In this document: in pieces, positions 36,650 to 47,693 of the stretch | How positions within the stretch are numbered: the stretch's first letter is position 1 | How the letters are laid out: every line of letters starts with the position of its first letter | Source: Fasciolopsis buskii | Lineage: Eukaryota > Platyhelminthes > Trematoda > Plagiorchiida > Fasciolidae | NCBI GenBank assembly: GCA_008360955.1 | Contig: LUCM01005553.1 | Location: 124,001-188,000 of the forward strand | Direction of reading: 5' to 3' | Length of the DNA stretch: 64,000 bases | Notes under the pieces: generated by a model | What the model was told of the DNA's origin: nothing | The model's input: only the letters and a program-made list of their open reading frames with translations | The model's database searches: none | Program-made: the position numbers and the translations under genes

Positions 36650-38339
36650 CTGCATCGAAATCAACCAAAAAGGGGCCATTGGTATAATAAGGACAAACAA
36701 AGACAACTTTGCCAGCCTAAGCAGGAAAATATTGTCTTTGATCAACCATGTATTTAGTAATCGGGTGGAGAATTAGTGGTAACGCGGCAAGAGAAAATTT
36801 CAAAAGGAAAAACTGAAGCATTGCTGCCACAGTGCTGAAGTAAAAATTCAATATCCCACTTAATGGTTCAGAAACATGGCCGTGGAGGATCTAAAATGTG
36901 CATTAGATCTCACTGTTTGAACACTATTGACTTCATAGTGTTGAAAGAATATGATGCGAGGATTTTTTTACTAGTGTGGAGGTTAGGCTTGCAGTACTGG
37001 GTTCCAGGATTCATCCGTTAGAAAGAGCACTTAATCTGGATACACTGAGGTGACTGTGGCATTGTTCATGTGGCTACAGAATGCCTGCCCCGTTGGATGT
37101 TGTTCTGTGAGGCAAGTAGAGGTTGGAAGAAGCGGCAAGTTGACCAGAAGGCAACGTAGCAATTAGATATGAGAAGCTTTACTGGAAGACTGATCCGTGT
37201 AGATCCAATCAGAATACTTGCTCGGAGTCCACGGAACTGCACAAACAATGAGTGGAGGCGCTAAGTAACACGGTTTAGTGCTGCGGTCGGTGGTGTTGTT
37301 ACGTCTAAAATCTTCCTACTTCTATGGTGGTTTTCAGCTTACTATTTTATAGTTGATCTTTCTGCCATTCTCATGAGATTTTCCCTTTTACGTAGATGGT
37401 GCTGTGAGGCGGAAACCAGAATAAGTGTAATTTGGTATAGGGTTAGTGACAATAGAAAGAGAACTGAAATGAGCTAGCCAGAAGCCGCATGAATTTTAAC
37501 TTGATTCTGAATCATAAAATGCCATTTCGCACGGACAGTTATGTGTGATTTTCGAACTGGTTATGCCGCCTAGTATTTCGATGCTATGCTGTCCAGATAC
37601 ACTACGCAACGAAAATTGTGGATCCACGATTATGGTGGAAGTAGTACACGCTTGGCCATAACTCCCGGTCATTTAAATCTTTGGGTGTCTTTTACTTACA
37701 TTATTGTTCTTTCGGAAATTTTGATCATCCTTTTAAATAAGCCTCACAGTGCCCATTCTTCTTGTGAAGCAGTGTCACCGATTAGTTTTATATAAAGCAT
37801 TGGAGAATGTCTTGTTCGAACAGGGTAACATGTCACATTTTATATTTAGAATATCATCGAATCTTAGTACCCAAACTAGAATCGAACCAAGCACAGTATC
37901 CACTCGTAGTCCTGGCTATCCGCGAACTTGGAAGGATACTTGCTGGATACGCCGTGTGAGAAAGTGGCGACTCCACAAGTAATAAACTTTTATGTTACAT
38001 CGAACACACACACACACCATTCAGCGGCAAATTTGGAAAGTAGTAAGCAGCGTTCTTACGACTAAGTCATCTCGTTAATTAGAGCATCACCGAAGAACCC
38101 CAGAGAGGAATTGTGTCCATTATTCTACGATCTCGACAAGGGGCTTAGTGTTAAATTGGTCAAAATCCCTTTGATTGGCTGCGCTCCAATTCTCTGTCAT
38201 CCTATTTCGTTATTTTTTGGTTCGATTGTTCTCCGTTTGACGCTACAATCGCTCGGAATTACTTTTGTTCGAAAACCATACCGTTTCTTCACATATATTG
38301 GGATCCCGTGTTTCTGCACCTCAACGAGCTTCTCATCCA
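36650..38339. other. No supported gene; possible repeat-derived sequence
   Basis: A minus-strand frame at about 37190-37235 reads SDWIYTDQSSSKAS, reminiscent of the RNase H YTDGS motif of some LINEs, but too short to call. Around 37860-37960 the minus strand has a B-box-like GGTTCGATTCT, hinting at another SINE-like sequence. The plus-strand ORFs 37586-37795 and 37749-37982 overlap it and are not supported. Confidence 0.3.
38004..38018. repeat. Short (CA)n microsatellite
   Basis: Seven CA dinucleotides read directly from the sequence. Confidence 0.7.
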
Positions 38340-40070
38340 TCTAAAAGAGGCACTCGTGCTGGTTGGAAGGCAGCTCGTAAATGAACCCTTCCAGCCAAGA
38401 TGTCGATTCCGGCATTATTAAGTACCGACATCCGCGCTCTATTTGCAAAAACGTCGGATCTGTCCTTCAAAGTTCACTCACCGATCCATGTTCACACGTG
38501 TGACATCTGCATACGAAAATCGTGGCTGAATCCGGATGTCACCGGTTCACTCCTGTTGACAGNNNNNNNNNNNNNNNNNNNNNNNNNNNNNNNNNNNNNN
38601 NNNNNNNNNNNNNNNNNNNNNNNNNNNNNNNNNNNNNNNNNNNNNNNNNNNNNNNNNNNNNNNNNNNNNNNNNNNNNNNNNNNNNNNNNNNNNNNNNNNN
38701 NNNNNNNNNNNNNNNNNNNNNNNNNNNNNNNNNNNNNNNNNNNNNNNNNNNNNNNNNNNNNNNNNNNNNNNNNNNNNNNNNNNNNNNNNNNNNNNNNNNN
38801 NNNNNNNNNNNNNNNNNNNNNNNNNNNNNNNNNNNNNNNNNNNNNNNNNNNNNNNNNNNNNNNNNNNNNNNACGAATCCTACCAGACTGTATTTGACTTG
38901 ATTGACCTCTGCTTTTCTCCCACCAGAGGCGGTTCCATTTTAGATAGAGTTATTACTAACCACCCCGATTAATTTTCCCTGAAACTGCGTGCTCCTATTT
39001 CAAGCAACAATCATTATTTTCTTTCGTTAAGACCCAAGATAGACTCCAGGTCAGCTTTCCATTCATTCAGGCGAACAAATCAAACCCGAGTTCGCCTCCG
39101 TAACTTTTCACATAACAGCCTTATTCTTCTTCAGAAATCCCTTTTGCTCGTATTTACCTGTTTCTCTTTCGAACTCCTGCTCAATGACAATGTCATGCTT
39201 TTCACAGAGACGACCAACGCTGTCTTTGATATTTGCTGCCCATCAGAAATACTATTCGTTTCAAATGGTCATATTTCCACCAAGAAACTAAGATCTCTAA
39301 GAAAATGCAAGGAGCACTTCTGCAAATCCCGTAGTAACTCTGGCGCGCGATGTTTCCGATCTTATAAAAGCTAAACCCAAAGCACCGACACCACATTCAC
39401 CAGCCAACTCATGAGTGGTAACAACAATCGATTCCTATGTTGCGTGGGAAGAAGAAACATTCAAAAACGTCTGCGATCGTCGGCAGCATCATTCTTGCTC
39501 TCATTCACTCTCCCATTTATACCCCAGTCATATCTGGACAGGGTGGTGATACGATAGTTGCAAGTTTTTCTAGAGACACTAAAATTACCACAGGAGTTGG
39601 TTATGATAGTCTGTGTCTGACTCTGATCAATGCATTTACTTCTCAAATTAAATCATCATTAAGCTGGTCTTCTATCCCTGACTGCTGGATACCCGTCACT
39701 ACTATCCCGTTCCTATGCATCCTCTGCACAGAGATCTTTTAAAGTGTCACTCTCATATTTCTACACGATTCGCTCTTCGTTCCATATCGTCCAGAATCAA
39801 TATCTGTAGGAACTCCACTGTTCCATATTTAGCACGCATTTTGGCAAACCGTGATCGGGTTTCAGCCGAATTCCTGAGCAACCTGCCATAATGTATGATT
39901 ATTCCTGGATGAGTTCTTTTATAAATTTTTTATGAGAGGATGAGTGGATTTTTGTTATGTATTTACTTATTTTCCATTATTTTCATCCTCACATATTTTG
40001 ACTGAAATGTGACATTATTTATTGTAGGTGAAATTCTACACCAAACAATACAATACAGTACAATTTGATT
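38340..40070 (+). pseudogene. CR1-like LINE remnant (endonuclease and 3' end)
   Basis: Near 38343 a basic RGTRAGWKAA block occurs, as found before the endonuclease in CR1-like LINEs. From 38400 to 38562 the frame reads LLSTDIRALFAKTSD, then CDICIRKSWLNPDVTGSLLL, matching the AP-endonuclease start (NIRSL..K ... DI...ESWL). After the assembly gap it continues in the same frame: QTVFDLIDLCFSPTRGGSIL, then DRVITN, and after a stop PISSNNHYFLSLRP, matching PTRG-SILDLI-TN ... P-GSSDH. The SDH motif is degraded to SNNH. Segments to about 39370 fit the linker before the RT. Most of the RT is missing. A short C-terminal-like frame ends at about 39888, and the copy appears to end in a repeated aacaatacaatacagtacaa tail at 40044-40065. 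Confidence 0.7.
38563..38871. other. Assembly gap (309 N)
   Basis: Every base is N. The flanking frames both belong to the same LINE endonuclease and stay in the same frame if the gap length is real (309 is divisible by 3). Confidence 0.99.
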
Positions 40071-40446
40071 ACAGGTGATTATCGGTTACCGGTTCTTTTC
40101 ACCGCGAACCTAAACTATCGGGAAGTAGGGGAATACAAATTGCACCATACTGTCAAAACTGGAAAAAACGAGAAAAAACGTAGCCGTTGGATGATCAGTG
40201 CCTATCATTAAACAGACAATAACAAAACGCCTTTGAACAAACGATGTTTCTTCTTGGCTGGTTTCTGTTGATCTCAATTTATGCTTGCCCTGCAGAGGAA
40301 TAGGCCTGTACCGAAAATAATCTATGGTCAGAATGCACCTAAATTAGGTGATCGCTGCTGTCAGTTCGATCGGCAGACAGGCCTCAAAAGTGAATTTCTT
40401 CCTCCATAGATACCGGTACCTTCGACTAAGAATTCTAACCCACAAG

Positions 40447-40880
40447 GCAGTGGGATGAAAATTTAATACGGAAATCCTGAGCAATAGGCCAATCATCATT
40501 GCCTATCACACTCAAGGCAACAGGTAACCTAGTTCTGGCTAACCCGGAGGACGATCATCTCAAAATGGGATTCATCGTATTCATATAATTAACGGGAAAT
40601 TCTGAACGGATGGTGCTTGGGGTTATAGTTGCTAAGAGAGACAAAGGTTAGAATTCCTAATAAAAGCACCTAGTTCTAACGAGAACCTGTCCTCAAGGCA
40701 GTGGACGATGGATTAGTGGAAGCCCATCTACTTGGACCAATCATTTTTTCACTAATTTTTCTAACTGACTCATTAGCACAAATTGTCCTTTAAACTGTAA
40801 GATCAGGCGAATTCGTCGACGGTCATCTACCTGTTTGTTCTCCAAGCATTGGTTTTAGCTAAATCAACATATATATCTCC
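40447..40880. repeat. Diverged interspersed repeat, copy A
   Basis: This segment aligns by eye over about 430 bases with 54250-54670. Shared landmarks in the same order include cactcaaggcaac/cactcaaagcaac, ggaggacgatc/gcaggacgacc, gacaaaggttagaattccta/aacaaaggttggagttctta, gttctaacgagaacct/gttctaacatgaacct and cattttttcac. Copy A also contains an internal near-duplication of the motif TTCTAAC...CAAGGCAGTGG (at about 40434 and 40676). No coding potential was seen. It is probably a non-autonomous element or an LTR. Confidence 0.6.
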
Positions 40881-41398
40881 TCAGGTCACGATTAACCCTT
40901 AGTCCCTTACACGTGTTGCAACTGATGACAATATTTGTGCCTAAGGTGCAGTTTGGTTACACTGATTTCCCAATGATAGCCAGAAGCGTTCTGTCTACAA
41001 ACCTCAGCTGAGAAGAAGCGTAACCACAGGGAAGAAATGAACGTTTTGTTTTTTGTTAAAGTGTTTTGCAAAATATGACTTTGAGGCTGATTTACACTGT
41101 GCATGAACCACAGACAGTTACTTCCTAGTTTTCTTCAATTAAGAATGCTATATATATATTCTCAGAACCCAAATGGACTGCAGCGCTAGCCTGCCATGCT
41201 AATAGCTTCCTGTTCTGTCCCCAAGATACCTCTACGCAAATAGCCTCAGTTACCGTGGTAGATCATCAGGCCTGATAGCCCAAAATGTGTAAGGTGAACC
41301 AGAAAACGATTCCAACTATTATTCTGAATTCTAAGGTCAGTCAAAAGTTTCATGAGTCGATTTAAACTTTATCAGTTGCATTCATCTCCGTTAGCTAA

Positions 41399-41660
41399 TT
41401 GACTCAAAGCTATCCCATAGAGGAACAGGTCATGTTCCGACGAATTAACGCGAACGCGTATGTCAGACAGTTCTGCCATCAGGATGAATTACTAACGGTC
41501 GTAAACGATGGTTGCTTGGCTTACGAGAAATGCTTTGCAGGCAAGGATTATCATAAAACTGATCATCCAGGAATGGCACGATCAAATGTCATCGTTCGTT
41601 TCCGTGCTTACTGGCCGAATACAGATAGTGTTAACCTCATTCGCAGATGCGAACGGTAAG
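41399..41660 (+). pseudogene. Mag/K02A2.6-like gypsy integrase zinc-binding region
   Basis: The frame contains DELLTVVNDGCLAYEK followed by HPGMARSNVIVRFRAYWPNT, then DSVNLIRRCER. This matches the H2C2 domain of Mag-lineage gypsy integrases (VV-DGCL-FG-R ... HPGM-RMK-LAR-YVYWP-ID-DIE--VR-CE-C). The His of the HPGM block and the first Cys of the closing pair are present. The frame stops just before the second Cys of that pair. A stop (TAA) lies immediately upstream of 41399, and no RT of this element was recognised upstream, so this is a 5'-truncated fragment. An apparent donor (aacg|gtaagc) at the end is coincidental. Confidence 0.75.
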
Positions 41661-41783
41661 CACTAGCAACATATGGGCTATACATTTAGGTTGCGTCTCC
41701 GAGTATCTGGGCATGCATATAAGTGAACTGATTTGGACCTACGAATAACCAATATTTTTAATCATCTTTGATATCTAATCGAG

Positions 41784-41836
41784 AATATATATATGTATGT
41801 ATCTGTATATATATATATATATATATGCATATGTAT
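41784..41836. repeat. Compound (TA)n/(GTAT)n microsatellite
   Basis: AT/TA runs interrupted by gtatgtatctg, read directly. It lies inside the non-homologous segment that splits the integrase fragment. Confidence 0.85.
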
Positions 41837-41889
41837 CTTCAGTAGTCCTGGCATTTGAATCAACTAGAAGGGCCGAACTTAGTAGTCTC

Positions 41890-42175
41890 AATTCGTGTTA
41901 CCGGGATCATTGTCACGGACATTGGAGCAAAATTTAGTTCAGCAGATTTCAAGCAGCTTTAGGATATCATGGCCACGGGTCATTTGTGAAGTCCCGCGCA
42001 TCAGCCACAATCAAACGAAGAAGGACGATTCGTGGCCTCACTGGAGCACCAGATGTTAAATCGCATGAGAAGCCATGTTCCGGAAGACATAGGAGAACGC
42101 CTGGTGCACTACTCCCTTTTATCCCGACCGGATGCAGTAATAGCATAAGGGAGTTCCAAAGAAGATAACATCATG
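41890..42175 (+). pseudogene. Mag/K02A2.6-like gypsy integrase catalytic core fragment
   Basis: The frame reads GIIVTDIGAKFSSADFKQL, a stop, then DIMATGHL, a stop, then SPAHQPQSNEEGRFVASLEH, followed by GERLVHYSLLSRPDAVIA. It matches the core V-V-DNGTQFTS-EF--F ... SPPYHPQSNGQAERFV-TLK ... L---L--YR-TP. The second catalytic Asp is present. One residue is missing around the third acidic position. The segment with the first catalytic Asp is lost where about 230 bases of microsatellite-bearing sequence intervene. Clearly inactive. Confidence 0.75.
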
Positions 42176-42904
42176 AGCTGAAGAAGCGGTTTTAGAGCAC
42201 ATGACCTGACGCACGCGTTTGTGTTTTGCAGTTTTCACAGAAAATTGTTAAGTATCAGACTGGAAATGTTGCTTGGTCTGTCACTTGCAAGGGGTGAATT
42301 TGGGAGAAATATGATTATTCTGCCACGCAGATTTCCTGAAAAGAGAAGCCACTTGTGAGACAAACGAACAGCTTCCTTAGGATATTTTCGGTTTTTTTCC
42401 CTTTATTTGTCTCATGCGTTAGATATTTGAGGAACAATTGACAATAATTTGTGCTGTCTTGATTGATCATTGTCAACCAACAACGCTTCCCGAATGTGTT
42501 CTTTAGCGTACATTTGAATTGTATTTTTGAGTCCCTGACACGTCGAACCCAATTGCCATTTTTAGTCTGACCAACCGGCCCCCGTATTTAACATCTATTT
42601 AGTCGGAGCTGGATGAAATCCTTAACAACGTTAACATGCGAAAAAAATGCAACACATGAAAATAAATAAATAAAATCATCTCCGACACAGGCAACGGTCA
42701 GGCGATCAACGTGGGGAAATTTAACTCCGAAGATTACGAATTCATATCCTTCATCCGTCGATCTATTTCCTCACTTATAACCTCATTTGTGTTCATTGGC
42801 CTCCGCTGTTTCTTGTCGTATTTTTAATATACGAAGGAAAAAAAGAAAATGGATTGAGCTTCACGTTTTTGTGAACTGTTATCCAAGACCCTACTCTCCC
42901 AAAA
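42176..42904. other. No supported gene; 3' flank of retroelement and 3' UTR-like sequence
   Basis: No further gypsy coding was recognised. On the minus strand an ATTAAA at about 42827 lies some 75 bases after the stop of the candidate terminal exon above it and could be its polyadenylation signal. Confidence 0.35.
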
Positions 42905-43140
42905 TTATTGCACGTCATTTTCAGCAAAGCGTTGGAGGGAGAATAATTTGTTGAGTCTCTCATTCATAATCCGTTGACCCCCAAAACTACAGCATTTTTC
43001 AGCTATTAGGGAGTGTTTCTTCCAGTGTGTGATTGCTTTTAAAATGTTTAAGCTGGAAACTTGGCGGTGTTCAAATAAGGGTGGAGTAAGTGGTGTCAGA
43101 GATTTCGTACCGAGGGAGAAATCATCTGTTTCAAATTTCT
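42905..43140 (-). CDS. Candidate terminal exon of a minus-strand gene, function unknown
   Basis: Two bases plus 77 codons and a TAA stop, after a pyrimidine-rich acceptor (cctttacttttctatgaccgttcaag). The open frame also has an ATG just upstream at 43153, so a short stand-alone ORF of 82 codons is the alternative. The peptide includes TDDFSLGTKSLTPLTPPLF and HWKKHSLIAEKCCSFGGQRI, ending RFAENDVQ. A variant polyadenylation signal ATTAAA lies downstream. Upstream exons were not located. Confidence 0.42.
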
Positions 43141-44671
43141 CTTGAACGGTCATAGAAAAGTAAAGGTAGTTTTAGATGAGGCTTATTTTAGAGACTGGAA
43201 TATGGGTTTGCGAAACACGGAAACATTTTCACGGAAATACGAATACACTAAATATCACTGTCTTGATGATGTTGATAAGCCGCAGTTCGCACCGATTGAG
43301 AGGGATTAACAATTAGTCAATGCCGTAAGGAGCTGACATAAAATTCATCCTCTATCCATGCTCACGATTCGAAATAATAACCGATCCGGTACGAGAAGCC
43401 CTGAGGAATATTTTTCCCCTATAACCACCACCAAATGCGTCAACGAGTCATGTTAACAATAGAACAAACATCGCCGGTTGAGCACTATGAATTTCTGGTT
43501 CGATGCTTGAGACGGTATGGTTTATATAACTGTTACTTGTTTCCTTAAAATGGTTGGGTGGTTAAAAATACTTTAGTTTCTTAGGAAATACCAAACAAGT
43601 GGCGGTTTATTTCGCGTATGACTGACAGCAAAAAGCGGCAAAATTTTGAGATGTGACACCATTTTAGGGACAAATGTTCACAGGTGATTAGCGCACAAAT
43701 TTTAAATTCTCAAGCTGAGTAGAAATAGTACGAATATGCCTGCTCCAGGTGCAGAACAAGCTAACCCTGTTTAATACAGCAAACATCCAACAAGATCCTT
43801 ATAATTTTGAAAAAATTAGACAATTATTCTAATCCGCGGTAACCACGGTATATCCATATACCAGTACTATGTAAATACCTTCTGCACACGTAACCCCGTA
43901 AGGATGGCTCTGCTAGTAAAAGGCTTCGAAAAATACCATGAATGAATCCCCCAGGTCAGAGTTTCGATCAGCCTGGCTGAGAATGTGTGGCTTTCTTGAT
44001 TCGTTGAAGCAGTGTGTAGAGTAATACTGACCAATTATGGATGAACAAATGTCACTGAATCTTCTTGTTCTGGATAACACTCCGGCTTGTACCTATTTTG
44101 GATCCCGAGGAATGTTGGGGAATAACTACACGGTGTACTTTCTTTGCATTCTGATCGACTGAATAAGAGTGCGACTTGGAAACCGAATGTTGTGTGTCGT
44201 TAATCAAAAAATCCATACATCTTGGCAAATGCTGAATGTGAAATTTTATTGTTCAACAAAGCAAGGTAGGCAAAATATTTTTGGCACGTTTTCGAAGTTT
44301 CGGTAAAAACAAAAAGTTCTCGAAAATGGTTATCCTTGGTGACTCAAACTTCCAGAATTTGCCTGTCTTACTGAAAAGCAAAGTCCTATGCAATTATTCA
44401 CGAAAGGTTTCATGTTGTGGAAACGATAATAGTTTGTTTTCACATTGAATCAGTCGCAGATTATGCTGTCAGACATGAGTTTGAACCATTCTTCATCAAC
44501 CTAGAATTTGTGGGTGGTTTGGAAAGCTGAGTTGAATCTAAGTGTGAAAATAATCACATCTGAAATGTTGCGCCGTGGGGCAATTTGTATACCAATCTCA
44601 CTGATTATTTTCATCTAGTTAGATTTTTTTAAATACGACTTTAAATCACGTCAAGATATTGACTTACTAAG
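43141..44671. other. No supported gene
   Basis: No frames with good splice sites were found on either strand in this stretch, and no repeat family was recognised. Confidence 0.35.
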
Positions 44672-44874
44672 GCTACATAGCCAGTGTCGCAAACCCCTCC
44701 TTTACTCAGACGTCCAACGGCGGACGGCACTCGTTACGACAGTCTCCCAGGAGAAAATTCTAGAGCAGATTGTATGGAAGACGAATTCGTTACAGCGCTC
44801 CCTGAGGGCTTTCTCGTATTCATCAAATGGTCTGCGCCAATACATGCATGGCTTGTCACATATTGAAACAGACA
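44672..44874 (+). CDS. Candidate internal exon of a plus-strand gene, function unknown
   Basis: One base, 67 codons and one base, between the acceptor attgacttactaag and an excellent donor (gaca|gtaagt). It lacks an early ATG, as expected of an internal exon. The peptide includes LLYSDVQRRTALVTTVSQEK, then ILEQIVWKTNSLQRSLRAF and RQYMHGLSHIETD, with a helical, possibly coiled-coil pattern. The exit phase matches the exon at 47527. The ORFs 44684-44866 (plus, another frame) and 44702-44911 (minus) are treated as shadows. No family recognised. Confidence 0.42.
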
Positions 44875-45519
44875 GTAAGTTGGAGATAATAATATCGGAA
44901 TACTGTGACAAAACATATTCAATGAGGAAGTCTGTATTCCGCAGTTCATTGCCACAACACTAAGTCGCAGTATGGTGGAGCATATCAGTTCGGCGATAGA
45001 GGCCACAAGCAGAAGACAGTTGATCTACTCTATCTAGGAATAATTAATTAGGCTTCAAATCCAATTTGGATCCCAAAAATGGAGACAAAGTGATTGCGAA
45101 TAAACGTTGTTGACTCTGTTGTATCGCTTCGTGGAATCTTGCGTCTTACTGCAATTTAGGCTCAAAATAGACTTTCTTTTAAAATTAAACCACATTAATT
45201 TACATACTTCCAAAAATTAAGCAATGAAAAACTGCAGTTAGGTAACAACAGATCCGAAAGATTGATATTACATAGGTGGTGCTGCTTTTCCTTGCCTCAA
45301 ATAAGATCACGGAGAAGAATATAAATGGAGCCGCATCAGCCAATCCGTACCAAGAGCGATGGAAGAAGCACGCATCAGGCAGGCTTTCTAACCGGCTGTT
45401 TCATCGTAAAATGTGGACTAAAACAACATTGCATTGCTTAAAAAAATGATCGCTGGGGAATTAGTCCACTTCTGCAATTTCGCCACAGCGCATTCACTTG
45501 ACCTCTCTTGTTCGATCAG

Positions 45520-45648
45520 CTGTTTTGGGTTAACTGTGGACAAGCTGCGTATTGCCTAAGTCATAGAAATAGTTTAGCACCACCGGGAAAAAAAACAACA
45601 TTGCACTTGGCCAGTGCAGAAAACTCGAATTGGCGACTTTGCTTTGCG
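45520..45648 (+). CDS. Candidate exon with a strong acceptor, function unknown
   Basis: Forty-three codons, phase 0 at both ends, after a very good acceptor (acttgacctctcttgttcgatcag) and before a moderate donor (ttgcg|gtacat). The peptide begins LFWVNCGQAAYCLSHRNSLA. Its phases do not fit between 44874 and 47527, so it would be an alternative exon, need another partner, or be false. Confidence 0.28.
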
Positions 45649-46599
45649 GTACATGCCGCTGTTAAAAGCACCAAACGCATGGTAGAGTCAAGAATAAATT
45701 TGCAGACGGATTTTATCCCGGCTGACGCCAAACGCCCTTAAATGAAAAAAAACTGGAATTTGCTGGAACAATGTTCCGTTTCATGGCTACCGACATGACT
45801 TCAACTTGCCGAATTTGTCACTGGATGTGAACAGCGCTTAGATGTGCGTTCTTACAAAGATTACGCTTCTCCTTGAAAACATATGACCTGTTGTTTTTCT
45901 AAAACTGTCAAGATGGGCAGATGTTGTTCTCTGGAATTCTGACACTCACCAGACCTTGGTGCATTGCTGGCCATCAAATGAACTTTTACTTGGCGGCTTT
46001 AAAAAGTGTACATTTTCGTGAACGCATTTCAAAATGTTAATTTTTACGTGGTTTCAAACTGCTAAACGCTGCCGGTTTGGAGTCTAAATACAGAGAATTG
46101 GTGCGATACCTGAAATCTAATTGTTGCTGAACGAAGGCTCATTGCCATTGGATTGCTGATCGTTCGTGGGGTTTTGCCAAAAATACGCCATTTGTATATG
46201 AGGGATATGAACTTATTTTGATTAATGGATAGTTTGCAATCCGTTTACTGCCCATTGTCTAAGTGCTATCCCTCTGTCCAAATGCAGCTTCATTGGTTAT
46301 GTAGAAGCGTCACAGTCAATTTGATATAGTCTATGAACTTTTATCACAAACTTCCAGAGTCAGTTATTCAACAAACGAACTACCAGGTACCTTGAAATAG
46401 TTATTTAGTTTGGTATATTTTCAGATTTGCACCCTTAAATTTCATTGTTTGTCTAAATGGGTGCCGATGCAATCTTACCACGTTTAAAAGTTGCCTTTCA
46501 CCTAATGTAGTCATTTATCCAAGCACATATCCACATACTGTTTCATAGTTCGCGTCTCGCCAATAAGGTTTCTGCTGTTTCGCAAGCATTGCTTCCACA

Positions 46600-47050
46600 C
46601 TACTTTCGTTTATCTGATCATGCGAATGTTTTCAAATCTTCTGTGATACCTGCTAGGTTGCCGCTGTTTTATTCCCGGGTTATTTAAATACACCCTGAAA
46701 CCAAATCTGCCAGCGCATAACGAGTTGTTGGCTGACATGTTGCCCCATGGTTCGGATTGGAGGAAACCAGGTGTGTGCGGGAAAACAGGCTCTCGGTTAC
46801 TTATCTCAAAACGCTTCAACTATGTTGCTTTATCCGTCAGCTGGTAGATATTCCAAGCATATGATAGGAATAAAATTTGGGAATCAGCAATAAAGATGCC
46901 TTTGTTTTTCGATCGTAGCCTAGATTGACCTTGGCTTTGGGTGCAACGATGACATAAAATGCAGCTAGTGAACGTATCACCATGTCGATCTTACCACTCT
47001 GGAGACAACTGCCTGTTACCCTTTGATGTACTGGAATAAGCATAATCTCG
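46600..47050. other. Weak minus-strand open frames, not called
   Basis: Minus-strand ORFs 46610-46819 and 46837-47043 are protein-like in composition, and the first has a possible acceptor and donor. They sit antisense within the proposed large intron of the plus-strand gene, without phase-matched partners. Confidence 0.25.
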
Positions 47051-47526
47051 TTTGTCTACGTAACTTGGCGGCTAACCGCCATAACAACTAGGCAGCATCT
47101 CAGATTCCTTGGGCGTCAGCTGACACAGAAAACAGGTCACGGGAAAAGACCATTTTAATTGCGTTCTATTCCCGCGTCAACTGACACTCAAGGAGAGCAC
47201 TAGGTTAGATCTGTCGCAAACTAACTGAAACCACTGAAGTATGTTCGTCTGAAACAAAATTGTCACTTTCGCAATCGCTCTTCATAACATTTTCTTCAAT
47301 TCACCTCATTCATCCATTCGCATCACTGCAACATTTATTTAGATCACAGAGGAACTCATCTCAGTTCCCCCACCCCCTTTGTTTAATCAACTTAACAATA
47401 GAATGACTAGCAAATCAACTTGCGGGACGTTTCCTCACCTGGTTTAAGTGTCGTAAATGTGGTTGTAGTGGTTTGAATGGAGTCATCTTTAGCATGTTCA
47501 TCTATCTTCTTTCATGTTTGAAACAG

Positions 47527-47693
47527 GAGTCTGCTATATACCCCCAATTCTAAATGTGCTCATGACAGGTTTGATCGATATCATGGGCAGATTACCGGTT
47601 GTGCAATTACTGTTCAGGATTGCTGAGTTTCAGTCCCAATATTTTAAAACTCATTCAGAACAAATTATCTATTTTGAATCCATCCGGAGAAAC
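47527..47693 (+). CDS. Candidate internal exon of the 44.7-55.1 kb plus-strand gene
   Basis: Two bases plus 55 codons between a very strong acceptor (catctatcttctttcatgtttgaaacag) and a good donor (gagaaac|gtatgt). The two entry bases GA join the A left at 44874 to make Arg. The peptide is strongly helical (PPILNVLMTGLIDIMGRLPV then VQLLFRIAEFQSQYF), resembling alpha-solenoid proteins such as HEAT-repeat families, but no specific family is recognised. It exits in phase 0, matching the terminal exon at 54808. Confidence 0.45.

Noticed and set aside
37190..37235. RNase H-like YTDQSSS string on the minus strand
   Set aside because: Only about 14 residues match, followed by stops. Too short to call a retroelement.
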